Positions 25,901-37,988 of a DNA stretch of 64,000 bases are shown one piece after another (within the stretch, counting starts at the first letter, position 1; the number at the start of each line of letters is the position of its first letter). The stretch spans positions 1,922,001 through 1,986,000 of the forward strand of contig CAWUCO010000291.1 in assembly GCA_963920705.1 (NCBI GenBank), in the 5' to 3' direction. The DNA comes from Odiellus spinosus. Taxonomy: Eukaryota; Arthropoda; Arachnida; Opiliones; Phalangiidae. Under the pieces are notes generated by a model, which was not told the DNA's origin, ran no database searches, and saw only the letters and a program-made list of their open reading frames with translations. The position numbers were made by a program, and so were the translations under genes.

Positions 25901-28360
25901 CGTTCAATCTTTGGCTGTCAATCTTTGGCGTTCAATCTTTGGCGTTCAATGTTGGCGTTCAATATTAGGCGTTCAATCTTTGGCGTTCAATATTTGGCGT
26001 TCAATCCTTGGCATTCAATATTTGGCGTTCAATCTTTGGTGTTCAATCATTGACGTTCAATCTTTGGCTGTCAATCTTTGGCGTTCAATCTTTGGCGTTC
26101 AATATTTGGCGTTCAATATTTGGCGTTCAATATTTGGCGTTCAATATTAGGCGTTCAATCTGGGCGTTCAATATTTGGCGTTCAATCTTTGGCGTTCAAT
26201 CTTTGGCGTCCAATATTTGGCGTTCAATATTTGGCGTTCAATATTTGGCGTTCAATCTTTGGCGTTCAATATTTGGCGTTCAATTTTTGGCGTTCAAAAT
26301 TTGGCGTTCAATCTTTGGCGTTCAATATTTGGTGTTCAATATTTGGCGTTCAATCTTTGGCGTTCAATATTTGGCGTTCAATCTGTGGCGTTCAATATTT
26401 GGCGTTCAATATTTGGCGTTCAATCTTTGGCGTTCAATGCTGGCGTTAATCTTTGGCGTTCAATGCTGGCGTTAATCTTTGGCGTTCAATCTTTGGCGTT
26501 CAATCTTTGGCGTTCAAACTTTGGCTTCAATCTTTGGCGTTCAATATTTGGCGTTCAATATTTGGCGTTCAATATTTGGTCTTCATTATTTGGCATTCAA
26601 TCTTTGGCGTTCAATATTTGGCGCACAATCTTTGGCGTTCAATATTTGGCGTTCAATCTTTGGCATTCAATATTTGGCGTTCAATATTTGGCGTTCAATC
26701 TTTGGCGTTCAATATTTGGCGTTCAATCTTTGGCGTTCAATCTTTGGCGTTCAATATTTGGCGTTCAATATTTGGCGTTCAATCTTTGGCGTTCAATATT
26801 TGGCGTTCAATATTTGGCGTTCAATCTGTGGCGTTCAATATTTGGCGTTCAATATTTGGCGTTCAATCTTTGGCGTTCAATGCTGGCGTTAATCTTTGGC
26901 GTTCAATGCTGGCGTTATTCTTTGGCGGTCAATCTTTGGCGTTCAATCTTTAGCGTTCAATCTTTGGCGTTCAATCTTTGGCGTTCAATCTTTGGCGTCC
27001 AATATTTGGCGTTCAATCTTTGGCGTTCAATCTTTGGCGTTCAATATTTGGCGTTCAATCCTTGGCGTTCAATCTTTGGCGTTCAATCTTTGGCGTTCAA
27101 TCTTTGGCGTTCAATCTTTGGCGTTCAATCTTTGGCGTTCAATCTTTGGCGTTCAATATTTGGCGTTCAATATTTGGTCTTCAATATTTGGCATTCAATC
27201 TTTGGCGTTCAATATTTGGCGCACAATCTTTGGCGTTCTATATTTGGCATTCAATCTTTGGCGTTCAATATATGGCGTTCAATATTTGGCGATCAATCTT
27301 TAGCGTTCAATATTTGGCGTTCAATCTTTGGCGTTCAATATTTGGCGTTCAATATTTGGTGTTCAATCTTTGGCGTTCAACATTTGGCGTTCAATCCTTG
27401 GCGTTCAATCATTGACGTTCAATCTTTGGCTGTCAATCTTTGGCGTTCAATCTTTGGCGTTCAATATTTGGCGTTCAATATTTGGCGTTCAATATTTGGC
27501 GTTCAATTTTAGGCGTTCAATCTGGGCGTTCAATATTTGGCGTTCAATCTTTGGCTGACAATCTTTGGCGTTCAATCTTTGGCGTTCAATCTTTGGCGTC
27601 CAATATTTGGCGTTAAATCTTTGGCGTTCAATCTTTGGCGTTCAATCTTTGGCGTTCAATATTTGGCGTTCAATCTTTGGCGTTCAATCTTTGGCGTTCA
27701 ATATTTGGCGTTTAATATTTGGTGTTCAATCTTTGGCGTTCAATGTTGGCGTTCAATATTAGGCGTTCAATCTTTGGCGTTCAATATTTGGCGTTCAATC
27801 CTTGGCGTTCAATCTTTGGCGTTCAATCTTTGGCGTTCAATATTTGGCGTTCAATCTTTAACGTTCAATCTTTAGCGTTCAATATTTGGCGTTCAATATT
27901 TGGTGTTCAATCTTTGGCGTTCAATGTTGGCGTTCTTTATTAGGCGTTCAATCTTTGGCGTTCAATATTTGGCGTTCAATCCTTGGCGTTCAATCTTTGG
28001 CGTTCAATCTTTGGCTGTCAATCTTTGGCGTTCAATCTTTGGCGTTCAATCTTTGGCGTCCAATATTTGGCGTTCAATCTTTGGCGTTCAATACTTGGCG
28101 TTCAAATATTTGGCGTTCAATATTTTTCGTTCAATCTTTGGCGTTCAATCTTTGGCGTCCAATATTTGGCGTTCAATCTTTAACGTTCAATATTTGGCGT
28201 CCAATATTTGGCGTTCAATCCTTGGCGTTCAATCTTTGGCGTTCAATCTTTGGCGTTCAATCTTTGGCGTTCAATCTTTGGCGTTCAATCTTTGGCGTTC
28301 AATCTTTGGCGTTCAATCTTTGGCGTTCAATCTTTGGCGTTCAATCTTTAGCGTTCAATA
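19944..28360 (+). repeat. Segmental duplication, block E (paralogue of about 30.8-42 kb)
   Basis: Variant order in this block reappears downstream at offsets that drift by indels. Pairs include 20,101 with 30,971 (10,870 bp), 21,257 with 32,448 (11,191), 23,453 with 34,023 (10,570), 24,119 with 34,647 (10,528), 24,712 with 35,184 (10,472), 25,157 with 35,629 (10,472), 26,882 with 38,460 (11,578) and a gatcaatc at 27,291 with 38,869 (11,578). Homology begins at 19,944 against 30,814 (and 29,528). The paralogue carries extra tandem duplications, which explains the shifts. Shared odd points include a truncated unit at 20,430 (ttgtatttgg) and 31,300 (ctgtatttgg). Confidence 0.75.
22534..23046 (+). 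repeat. 513-bp family-2 block inserted in family-1 sequence
   Basis: The left flank ends in ggccctcaatccttggcg and the right flank resumes with C-type units, then gcgtcc and cattc. At the paralogous loci near 33,110, 33,610, 36,170, 37,630 and 40,480 the same two flanks join directly without the block. The block matches 18,849-19,361, including tttcgcg, aataattgg and cgttcttattt, and it contains the only cgttcttattt I saw between 20 and 46 kb. The simplest reading is a non-tandem copy of 513 bp into a family-1 site, by ectopic gene conversion, template switching or reinsertion of a circle. A loss from all the other copies is less economical. Confidence 0.8.
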
Positions 28361-28361
28361 T
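27722..28361 (+). repeat. Block paired with 43,881-44,520, offset 16,159 bp
   Basis: This block contains tttaacg, tttagcg, aatgttgg, attagg, ggctgtc, the caaatattt 15-mer (28,103) and tttttcg in the same order as 43,881-44,520, where the 15-mer lies at 44,262. One local difference is gttctttattagg near 27,932 against the normal gttcaatattagg near 44,091. Parts of the same block also occur at 29,200-29,510 and 30,486-30,795, inside the 1,286-bp duplication. Confidence 0.7.
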
Positions 28362-28563
28362 TTGGCGTTCAATCCTTGGCGTTCAATCTTTGGCGTTCAA
28401 TCTTTGGCGTTCAATCTTTGGCGTTCAATCTTTGGCGTTCAATCTTTGGCGTTCAATCTTTGGCGTTCAATATTTGGCGTTCAATATTTGGTCTTCAATA
28501 TTTGGCATTCAATCTTTGGCGTTCAATATTTGGCGCACAATCTTTGGCGTTCTATATTTGGCA

Positions 28564-31135
28564 TTCAATCTTTGGCGTTCAATATATGGCGTTCAATATT
28601 TGGCGTTCAATCTTTAGCGTTCAATATTTGGCGTTCAATCTTTGGCGTTCAATATTTGGCGTTCAATATTTGGTGTTCAATCTTTGGCGTTCAACATTTG
28701 GCGTTCAATCCTTGGCGTTCAATCATTGACGTTCAATCTTTGGCTGTCAATCTTTGGCGTTCAATCTTTGGCGTTCAATATTTGGCGTTCAATATTTGGC
28801 GTTCAATATTTGGCGTTCAATATTAGGCGTTCAATCTGGGCGTTTAATATTTGGCGTTCAATCTTTGGCGTTCAATCTTTGGCTGACAATCTTTGGCGTT
28901 CAATCTTTGGCGTTCAATCTTTGGCGTCCAATATTTGGCGTTAAATCTTTGGCGTTCAATCTTTGGCGTTCAATCTTTGGCGTTCAATATTTGGCGTTCA
29001 ATCTTTGGCGTTCAATCTTTGGCGTTCAATATTTGGCGTTCAATATTTGGTGTTCAATCTTTGGCGTTCAATGTTGGCGTTCAATATTAGGCGTTCAATC
29101 TTTGGCGTTCAATATTTGGCGTTCAATCCTTGGCGTTCAATCTTTGGCGTTCAATATTTGGCGTTCAATCTTTAACGTTCAATCTTTAGCGTTCAATATT
29201 TGGCGTTCAATATTTGGTGTTCAATCTTTGGCGTTCAATGTTGGCGTTCAATATTAGGCGTTCAATCTTTGGCGTTCAATATTTGGCGTTCAATCCTTGG
29301 CGTTCAATCTTTGGCGTTCAATCTTTGGCTGTCAATCTTTGGCGTTCAATCTTTGGCGTTCAATCTTTGGCGTCCAATATTTGGCGTTCAATCTTTGGCG
29401 TTCAATACTTGGCGTTCAAATATTTGGCGTTCAATATTTTTCGTTCAATCTTTGGCGTTCAATCTTTGGCGTCCAATATTTGGCGTTCAATCTTTAACGT
29501 TCAATATTTGGCGTTTAATCTATGGCGTTCAATATTTGGCGTTCAATCTTTGGCGTTCAATCTTTGGCTTTCAATATTTGGCGTACAATATTTGGCGTTC
29601 AATCCTTGGCGTTCAATCTTTGTCGTTCAATCTTTGGCGTTCAATCTTTGGCGTTCAATCTTTGGCGTTCAATCTTTGGCGTTCAACATTTAGCGTTCAA
29701 TCCTTGGCGTTCAATCATTGGCGTTCAATCTTTGGCTGTCAATCTTTGGCGTTCAATCTTTGGCGTTCAATATTTGGCCTTCAATCTTTGGCGTTCAATA
29801 TTTGGCGTTCAATATTTGGCGTTTAATCTTTAGCGTTCAATATTTGGCGTTCAATCTTTGGCGTTCAATATATGGCGTTCAATATTTGGCGTTCAATCTT
29901 TAGCGTTCAATATTTGGCGTTCAATCTTTGGCGTTCAATATTTGGCGTTCAATATTTGGTGTTCAATCTTTGGCGTTCAACATTTGGCGTTCAATCCTTG
30001 GCGTTCAATCATTGACGTTCAATCTTTGGATGTCAATCTTTGGCGTTCAATCTTTGGCGTTCAATATTTGGCGTTCAATATTTGGCGTTCAATATTTGGC
30101 GTTCAATATTAGGCGTTCAATCTGGGCGTTCAATATTTGGCGTTCAATCTTTGGCGTTCAATCTTTGGCTGACAATCTTTGGCGTTCAATCTTTGGCGTT
30201 CAATCTTTGGCGTCCAATATTTGGCGTTAAATCTTTGGCGTTCAATCTTTGGCGTTCAATCTTTGGCGTTCAATATTTGGCGTTCAATCTTTGGCGTTCA
30301 ATCTTTGGCGTTCAATATTTGGCGTTCAATATTTGGTGTTCAATCTTTGGCGTTCAATGTTGGCGTTCAATATTAGGCGTTCAATCTTTGGCGTTCAATA
30401 TTTGGCGTTCAATCCTTGGCGTTCAATCTTTGGCGTTCAATATTTGGCGTTCAATCTTTAACGTTCAATCTTTAGCGTTCAATATTTGGCGTTCAATATT
30501 TGGTGTTCAATCTTTGGCGTTCAATGTTGGCGTTCAATATTAGGCGTTCAATCTTTGGCGTTCAATATTTGGCGTTCAATCCTTGGCGTTCAATCTTTGG
30601 CGTTCAATCTTTGGCTGTCAATCTTTGGCGTTCAATCTTTGGCGTTCAATCTTTGGCGTCCAATATTTGGCGTTCAATCTTTGGCGTTCAATACTTGGCG
30701 TTCAAATATTTGGCGTTCAATATTTTTCGTTCAATCTTTGGCGTTCAATCTTTGGCGTCCAATATTTGGCGTTCAATCTTTAACGTTCAATATTTGGCGT
30801 TTAATCTATGGCGTTCAATATTTGGCGTTCAATCTTTGGCGTTCAATCTTTGGCTTTCAATATTTGGCGTACAATATTTGGCGTTCAATCCTTGGCGTTC
30901 AATCTTTGTCGTTCAATCTTTGGCGTTCAATCTTTGGCGTTCAATCTTTGGCGTTCAATCTTTGGCGTTCAACATTTAGCGTTCAATCCTTGGCGTTCAA
31001 TCATTGGCGTTCAATCTTTGGCTGTCAATCTTTGGCGTTCAATCTTTGGCGTTCAATATTTGGCCTTCAATCTTTGGCGTTCAATATTTGGCGTTCAATA
31101 TTTGGCGTTTAATCTTTAGCGTTCAATATTTGGCG
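28564..31135 (+). repeat. Tandem duplication, step 1,286 bp
   Basis: Copy 1 is 28,564-29,849 and copy 2 is 29,850-31,135, with similarity running on to about 31,157. The cattgacg module (28,724 and 30,010), the caaatattt 15-mer (29,417 and 30,703) and the gcgtacaat and tttgtcg units all recur at exactly this step. I saw only isolated differences: gtttaat near 28,844 against gttcaat near 30,130, and ggctgtc near 28,744 against ggatgtc near 30,030. The copies are therefore about 99% or more identical over the parts compared. Confidence 0.85.
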
Positions 31136-31760
31136 TTCAATCTTTGGCGTTCAATATTTGACGTTCAATATTTGGTGTTCAATCTTTGGCGTTCAATGCT
31201 GGCGTTCAATATTTGGCGTTCAATCTTTGGCGATCAATATTTTGCGTTCAATATTAGGCGTTCAATCTTTGGCGTTCAATATTTGGCGTTCAATCTTTGG
31301 CTGTATTTGGCGTTCAATCTTTGGTGTTCAATATTTGGCGTTCAATCTTTGGCGTTCAATCTTTGGTGTTCAATATTTGGTCTTCAATATTTGGCATTCA
31401 ATCTTTGGCGTTCAATATTTGGCGTTCAATCTTTGGTGTTCAATATTTGGCGTTCAATATTTGGCGTTTAATCTTTAGCGTTCAATATTTGGCGTTCAAT
31501 CTTTGGCGTTCAATATTTGACGTTCAATATTTGTTGTTCAATCTTTGGCGTTCAATGCTGGCGTTCAATATTTGGCGTTCAATCTTTGGCGATCAATATT
31601 TTGCGTTCAATATTAGGCGTTCAATCTTTGGCGTTCAATATTTGGCGTTCAATCTTTGGCGTTCAATCTTTGGTGTTCAATATTTGGTCTTCAATATTTG
31701 GCATTCAATCTTTGGCGTTCAATATTTGGCGTTCAATCTTTGGCGTTCAATATTTGGCGT
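31080..31760 (+). repeat. Tandem duplication, step 359 bp
   Basis: Positions 31,080-31,438 and 31,439 to about 31,760 share gtttaatc, atttgacg, aatgctgg, ggcgatcaatattttg and attagg in order. The second copy has ttgttg where the first has ttggtg (near 31,533 and 31,174). The second copy also lacks the truncated ctgtatttgg stretch of the first after 31,300, so its distal part is shorter. Block E has a single copy of this region near 20.2-20.6 kb, which shows that the duplication arose only in the downstream paralogue. Confidence 0.75.
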
Positions 31761-32860
31761 TCAATTTTTGGCGTTCAATCTTTGGCGTTCAACATTTGGC
31801 GTTCAATCCTTGGCGTTCAATCATTGGCGTTCAATCTTTGGCTGTCAATCTTTGGCGTTCAATCTTTGGCGTTCAATATTTGGCGTTCAATCTTTGGCGT
31901 TCAATATTTGGCGTTCAATCTTTGGCGTTCAATCTTTGGCGTTCAATATTTGGCGTTCAATATTTGGCGTTCAATCTTTGGCGTTCAATATTGGCGTTCA
32001 ATCTGTGGCGTTCAATATTTGGCGTTCAATATTTGGCGTTCAATCTTTGGCGTTCAATGCTGGCGTTAATCTTTGGCGTTCAATGCTGGCGTTAATCTTT
32101 GGCGTTCAATCTTTGGCGTTCAATCTTTGGCGTTCAATCTTTGGCGTCCAATATTTGGCGTTCAATCTTTGGCGTTCAATATTTGGCGTTCAATATTTGG
32201 CGTTCAATATATGGCGTTCAATCTTTAGCGTTCAATATTTGGCGTTCAATCTTTGGCGTTCAATATTTGGCGTTCAATATTTGGTGTTCAATCTTTGGCG
32301 TTCAACATTTGGCGTTCAATCCTTGGCGTTCAATCATTGGCGTTCAATCTTTGGCTGTCAGTCTTTGGCGTTCAATCTTTGGCGTTCAATGTTGGCGTTC
32401 AATATTAGGCGTTCAATCTTTGGCGTTCAATATTTGGCGTTCAATCCTTGGCATTCAATATTTGGCGTTCAATATTTGGTGTTCAATCTTTGGCGTTCAA
32501 CATTTGGCGTTCAATCCTTGGCGTTCAATCTTTGGCGTTCAATCTTTGGCTTACAATCTTTGGCGTTCAATCTTTGGCGTTCAATCTTTGGCGTCCAATA
32601 TTTGGCGTTAAATCTTTGGCGTTCAATCTTTGGCGTTCAATCTTTGGCGTTCAATATTTGGCGTTCAATCTTTGGCGTTCAATCTTTGGCGTTCAATATT
32701 TGGCGTTCAATATTTGATGTTCAATCTTTGGCGTTCAACGTTGGCGTTCAATATTAGGCGTTCAATCTTTGGCGTTCAATATTTGGCGTTCAATCCTTGG
32801 CGTTCAATCTTTGGCGTTCAATCTTTGGCGTTCAATATTTGGCGTTCAATCTTTGTCGTT

Positions 32861-33802
32861 CAATCTTTAGCGTTCAATATTTGGCGTTCAATATTTGGTG
32901 TTCAATCTTTGGCGTTCAATGTTGGCGTTCAATATTAGGCGTTCAATCTTTGGCGTCCAATATTTGGCGTTCAATCTTTGGCGTTCAATACTTGGCGTTC
33001 AAATATTTGGCGTTCAATATTTTTCGTTCAATCTTTGGCGTTCAATCTTTGGCGTCCAATATTTGGCGTTCAATCTTTAACGTTCAATATTTGGCGTCCA
33101 ATATTTGGCCCTCAATCCTTGGCGTTCAATCTTTGGCGTTCAATCTTTGGCGTTCAATCTTTGGCGTTCAATCTTTGGCGTTCAATCTTTGGCGTTCAAT
33201 CTTTGGCGTTCAATCTTTGGCGTCCAATATTTGGCGTTCAATATTTGGCATTCAATCTTTGGCGTTCAATATTTGGCGTTCAATATTTGGCGTTCAATCT
33301 TTGGCGTTCAATGCTGGCGTTAATCTTTGGCGTTCAATGCTGGCGTTAATCTTTGGCGTTCAATCTTTAGCGTTCAATATTTGGCGTTCAATATTTGGTG
33401 TTCAATCTTTGGCGTTCAATGTTGGCGCTCAATATTAGGCGTTCAATCTTTGGCGTCCAATATTTGGCGTTCAATCTTTGGCGTTCAATACTTGGCGTTC
33501 AAATATTTGGCGTTCAATATTTTTCGTTCAATCTTTGGCGTTCAATCTTTGGCGTCCAATATTTGGCGTTCAATCTTTAACGTTCAATATTTGGCGTCCA
33601 ATATTTGGCCCTCAATCCTTGGCGTTCAATCTTTGGCGTTCAATCTTTGGCGTTCAATCTTTGGCGTTCAATCTTTGGCGTTCAATCTTTGGCGTTCAAT
33701 CTTTGGCGTTCAATCTTTGGCGTCCAATATTTGGCGTTCAATATTTGGCATTCAATCTTTGGCGTTCAATATTTGGCGTTCAATATTTGGCGTTCAATCT
33801 TT
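32861..33802 (+). repeat. Near-identical 442-bp blocks 500 bp apart
   Basis: Positions 32,861-33,302 and 33,361-33,802 match base for base in the lines I compared, except for one change (gcgttc at about 32,927 against gcgctc at about 33,427). Both contain the caaatattt 15-mer, tttttcg, tttaacg and ggccctc. The 58 bp between the copies hold the paired short-unit cassette at 33,313 and 33,339, which does not follow the second copy. Block E has only one such block, near 22.3-22.5 kb, so this is a later local duplication. Confidence 0.85.
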
Positions 33803-35062
33803 AGCGTTCAATATTTGGCGTTCAATATTTGGCGTTCAATATTTGGCGTTCAATATTTGGTGTTCAATCTTTGGCGTTCAACATTTGGCGTTCAATCCTT
33901 GGCGTTCAATCATTGGCGTTCAATCTTTGGCTGTCAATCTTTGGCGTTCAATCTTTGGCGTTAAATATTTGGCGTTCAATCCTTGGCATTCAATATTTGG
34001 CGTTCAATCTTTGGTGTTCAATCATTGACGTTCAATCTTTGGCTGTCAATCTTTGGCGTTCAATCTTTGGCGTTCAATATTTGGCGTTCAATATTTGGCG
34101 TTCAATATTTGGCGTTCAATATTAGGCGTTCAATCTGGGCGTTCAATATTTGGCGTTCAATCTTTGGCGTTCAATCTTTGGCGTTCAATATTTGGCGTTC
34201 AATATTTGGCGTTCAATATTTGGTCTTCAATATTTGGCATTCAATCCTTGGCGTTCAATCTTTGGCGTTCAATCTTTGGCGTTCAATATTTGGCGTTCAA
34301 TTTTTGGCGTTCAAAATTTGGCGTTCAATCTTTGGCGTTCAATATTTTGCGTTCAATATTTGGCGTTCAATATTTTGCGTTCAATCTTTGGCGTTCAATA
34401 TTTTGCGTTCAATCTTTGGCGTTCAATATTTGGCGTTCAATCTGTGGCGTTCAATATTTGGCGTTCAATATTTGGCGTTCAATCTTTGGCGTTCAATGCT
34501 GGCGTTAATCTTTGGCGTTCAATGCTGGCGTTAATCTTTGGCGTTCAATCTTTGGCGTTCAGTCTTTGGCGTTCAATCTTTGGCTTCAATCTTTGGCGTT
34601 CAATATTTGGCGTTCAATATTTGGCGTTCAATCTTTGGCGTTCAATGCTGGCGTTAATCTTTGGCGTTCAATGCTGGCGTTAATCTTTGGCGTTCAATCT
34701 TTGGCGTTCAATCTTTGGCGTTCAATCTTTGGCGTTCAATCTTTGGCTTCAATCTTTGGCGTTCAATATTTGGTCTTCAATATTTGGCGTTCAATCTTTG
34801 GCGTTCAATATTTGGCGTTCAATATTTGGCGTTCAATCTTTGGCGTTCAATATTTGGCGTTCAATCTTTGGCGTTCAATCTTTGGCGTTCAATATTTGGC
34901 GTTCAATATTTGGCGTTCAATCTTTGGCGTTCAATATTTGGCGTTCAATCTGTGGCGTTCAATATTTGGCGTTCAATATTTGGCGTTCAATCTTTGGCGT
35001 TCAATGCTGGCGTTAATCTTTGGCGTTCAATGCTGGCGTTAATCTTTGGCGTTCAATCTTTG

Positions 35063-37988
35063 GCGTTCAATCTTTGGCGTTCAATCTTTGGCGTCCAATA
35101 TTTGGCGTTCAATCTTTGGCGTTCAATCTTTGGCGTTCAATATTTGGCGTTCAATCCTTGGCGTTCAATCTTTGGCGTTCAATGCTGGCGTTAATCTTTG
35201 GCGTTCAATGCTGGCGTTAATCTTTGGCGTTCAATCTTTGGCGTTCAATCTTTGGCGTTCAATATTTGGCGTTCAATATTTGGCGTTCAATCTTTAGCGT
35301 TCAATATTTGGCGTTCAATCTTTGGCGTTCAATATTTGGCGTTCAATATTTGGTGTTCAATCTTTGGCGTTCAAAATTTGGCGTTCAATCCTTGGCGTTC
35401 AATCATTGGCGTTCAATCTTTGGCTGTCAGTCTTTGGCGTTCAATCTTTGGCGTTCAATGTTGGCGTTCAATATTTGGCGTTCAATCCTTGGCATTCAAT
35501 ATTTGGCGTTCAATCTTTGGTGTTCAATATTTGGCGTTCAATATTTGGTGTTCAATCTTTGGCGTTCAACATTTGGCGTTCAATCCTTGGCGTTCAATCT
35601 TTGGCGTTCAATCTTTGGCTGACAATCTTTGACGTTCAATCTTTGGCGTTCAATCTTTGGCGTCCAATATTTGGCGTTAAATCTTTGGCGTTCAATCTTT
35701 GGCGTTCAATCTTTGGCGTTCAATATTTGGCGTTCAATCTTTGGCGTTCAATCTTTGGCGTTCAATATTTGGCGTTCAATATTTGATGTTCAATATTTGG
35801 CGTTCAACGTTGGCGTTCAATATTAGGCGTTCAATCTTTGGCGTTCAATCCTTGGCGTTCAATCTTTGGCGTTCAATCTTTGGCGTTCAATATTTGGCGT
35901 TCAATCTTTGGCGTTCAATCTTTAGCGTTCAATATTTGGCGTTCAATATTTGGTGTTCAATCTTTGGCGTTCAATGTTGGCGTTCAATATTAGGCGTTCA
36001 ATCTTTGGCGTCCAATATTTGGCGTTCAATCTTTGGCGTTCAATACTTGGCGTTCAAATATTTGGCGTTCAATATTTTTCGTTCAATCTTTGGCGTTCAA
36101 TCTTTGGCGTCCAATATTTGGCGTTCAATCTTTAACGTTCAATATTTGGCGTCCAATATTTGGCCCTCAATCCTTGGCGTTCAATCTTTGGCGTTCAATC
36201 TTTGGCGTTCAATCTTTGGCGTTCAATCTTTGGCGTTCAATCTTTGGCGTTCAATCTTTGGCGTCCAATATTTGGCGTTCAATATTTGGCATTCAATCTT
36301 TGGCGTTCAATATTTGGCGTTCAATATTTGGCGTTCAATCTTTAGCGTTCAATATTTGGCGTTCAATCTTTGGCGTTCAATATTTGGCGTTCAATATTTG
36401 GTGTTCAATCTTTGGCGTTCAACATTTGGCGTTCAATCCTTGGCGTTCAATCATTGGCGTTCAATCTTTGGCTGTCAATCTTTGGCGTTCAATCTTTGGC
36501 GTTCAATGTTGGCGTTCAATATTAGGCGTTCAATCTTTGGCGTTCAATCTTTGGCGTCCAATATTTGGCGTTCAATCTTTGGCGTTCAATCTTTGGCGTT
36601 CAATATTTGGCGTTCAATCCTTGGCGTTCAATCTTTGGCGTTCAATGCTGGCGTTAATCTTTGGCGTTCAATGCTGGCGTTAATCTTTGGCGTTCAATCT
36701 TTGGCGTTCAATCTTTGGCGTTCAATATTTGGCGTTCAATATTTGGCGTTCAATCTTTAGCGTTCAATATTTGGCGTTCAATCTTTGGCGTTCAATATTT
36801 GGCGTTCAATATTTGGTGTTCAATCTTTGGCGTTCAAAATTTGGCGTTCAATCCTTGGCGTTCAATCATTGGCGTTCAATCTTTGGCTGTCAGTCTTTGG
36901 CGTTCAATCTTTGGCGTTCAATGTTGGCGTTCAATATTTGGCGTTCAATCCTTGGCATTCAATATTTGGCGTTCAATCTTTGGTGTTCAATATTTGGCGT
37001 TCAATATTTGGTGTTCAATCTTTGGCGTTCAACATTTGGCGTTCAATCCTTGGCGTTCAATCTTTGGCGTTCAATCTTTGGCTGACAATCTTTGACGTTC
37101 AATCTTTGGCGTTCAATCTTTGGCGTCCAATATTTGGCGTTAAATCTTTGGCGTTCAATCTTTGGCGTTCAATCTTTGGCGTTCAATATTTGGCGTTCAA
37201 TCTTTGGCGTTCAATCTTTGGCGTTCAATATTTGGCGTTCAATATTTGATGTTCAATATTTGGCGTTCAACGTTGGCGTTCAATATTAGGCGTTCAATCT
37301 TTGGCGTTCAATCCTTGGCGTTCAATCTTTGGCGTTCAATCTTTGGCGTTCAATATTTGGCGTTCAATCTTTGGCGTTCAATCTTTAGCGTTCAATATTT
37401 GGCGTTCAATATTTGGTGTTCAATCTTTGGCGTTCAATGTTGGCGTTCAATATTAGGCGTTCAATCTTTGGCGTCCAATATTTGGCGTTCAATCTTTGGC
37501 GTTCAATACTTGGCGTTCAAATATTTGGCGTTCAATATTTTTCGTTCAATCTTTGGCGTTCAATCTTTGGCGTCCAATATTTGGCGTTCAATCTTTAACG
37601 TTCAATATTTGGCGTCCAATATTTGGCCCTCAATCCTTGGCGTTCAATCTTTGGCGTTCAATCTTTGGCGTTCAATCTTTGGCGTTCAATCTTTGGCGTT
37701 CAATCTTTGGCGTTCAATCTTTGGCGTCCAATATTTGGCGTTCAATATTTGGCATTCAATCTTTGGCGTTCAATATTTGGCGTTCAATATTTGGCGTTCA
37801 ATCTTTAGCGTTCAATATTTGGCGTTCAATCTTTGGCGTTCAATATTTGGCGTTCAATATTTGGTGTTCAATCTTTGGCGTTCAACATTTGGCGTTCAAT
37901 CCTTGGCGTTCAATCATTGGCGTTCAATCTTTGGCTGTCAATCTTTGGCGTTCAATCTTTGGCGTTCAATGTTGGCGTTCAATATTAG
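35063..37988 (+). repeat. Tandem duplication, step 1,463 bp
   Basis: Copy 1 is 35,063-36,525 and copy 2 is 36,526-37,988, with similarity extending to about 38,011. Matched landmarks are the paired cassette (35,184 and 36,647), a ggctgtcagtc unit, gctgacaatctttgacg, the caaatattt 15-mer (36,055 and 37,518) and ggccctc. No difference was seen in the lines compared. Both copies carry ctttgacg after gctgacaat, whereas block E at 25,157 has ctttggcg. The change therefore happened before this duplication and after the split from block E. Confidence 0.85.
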
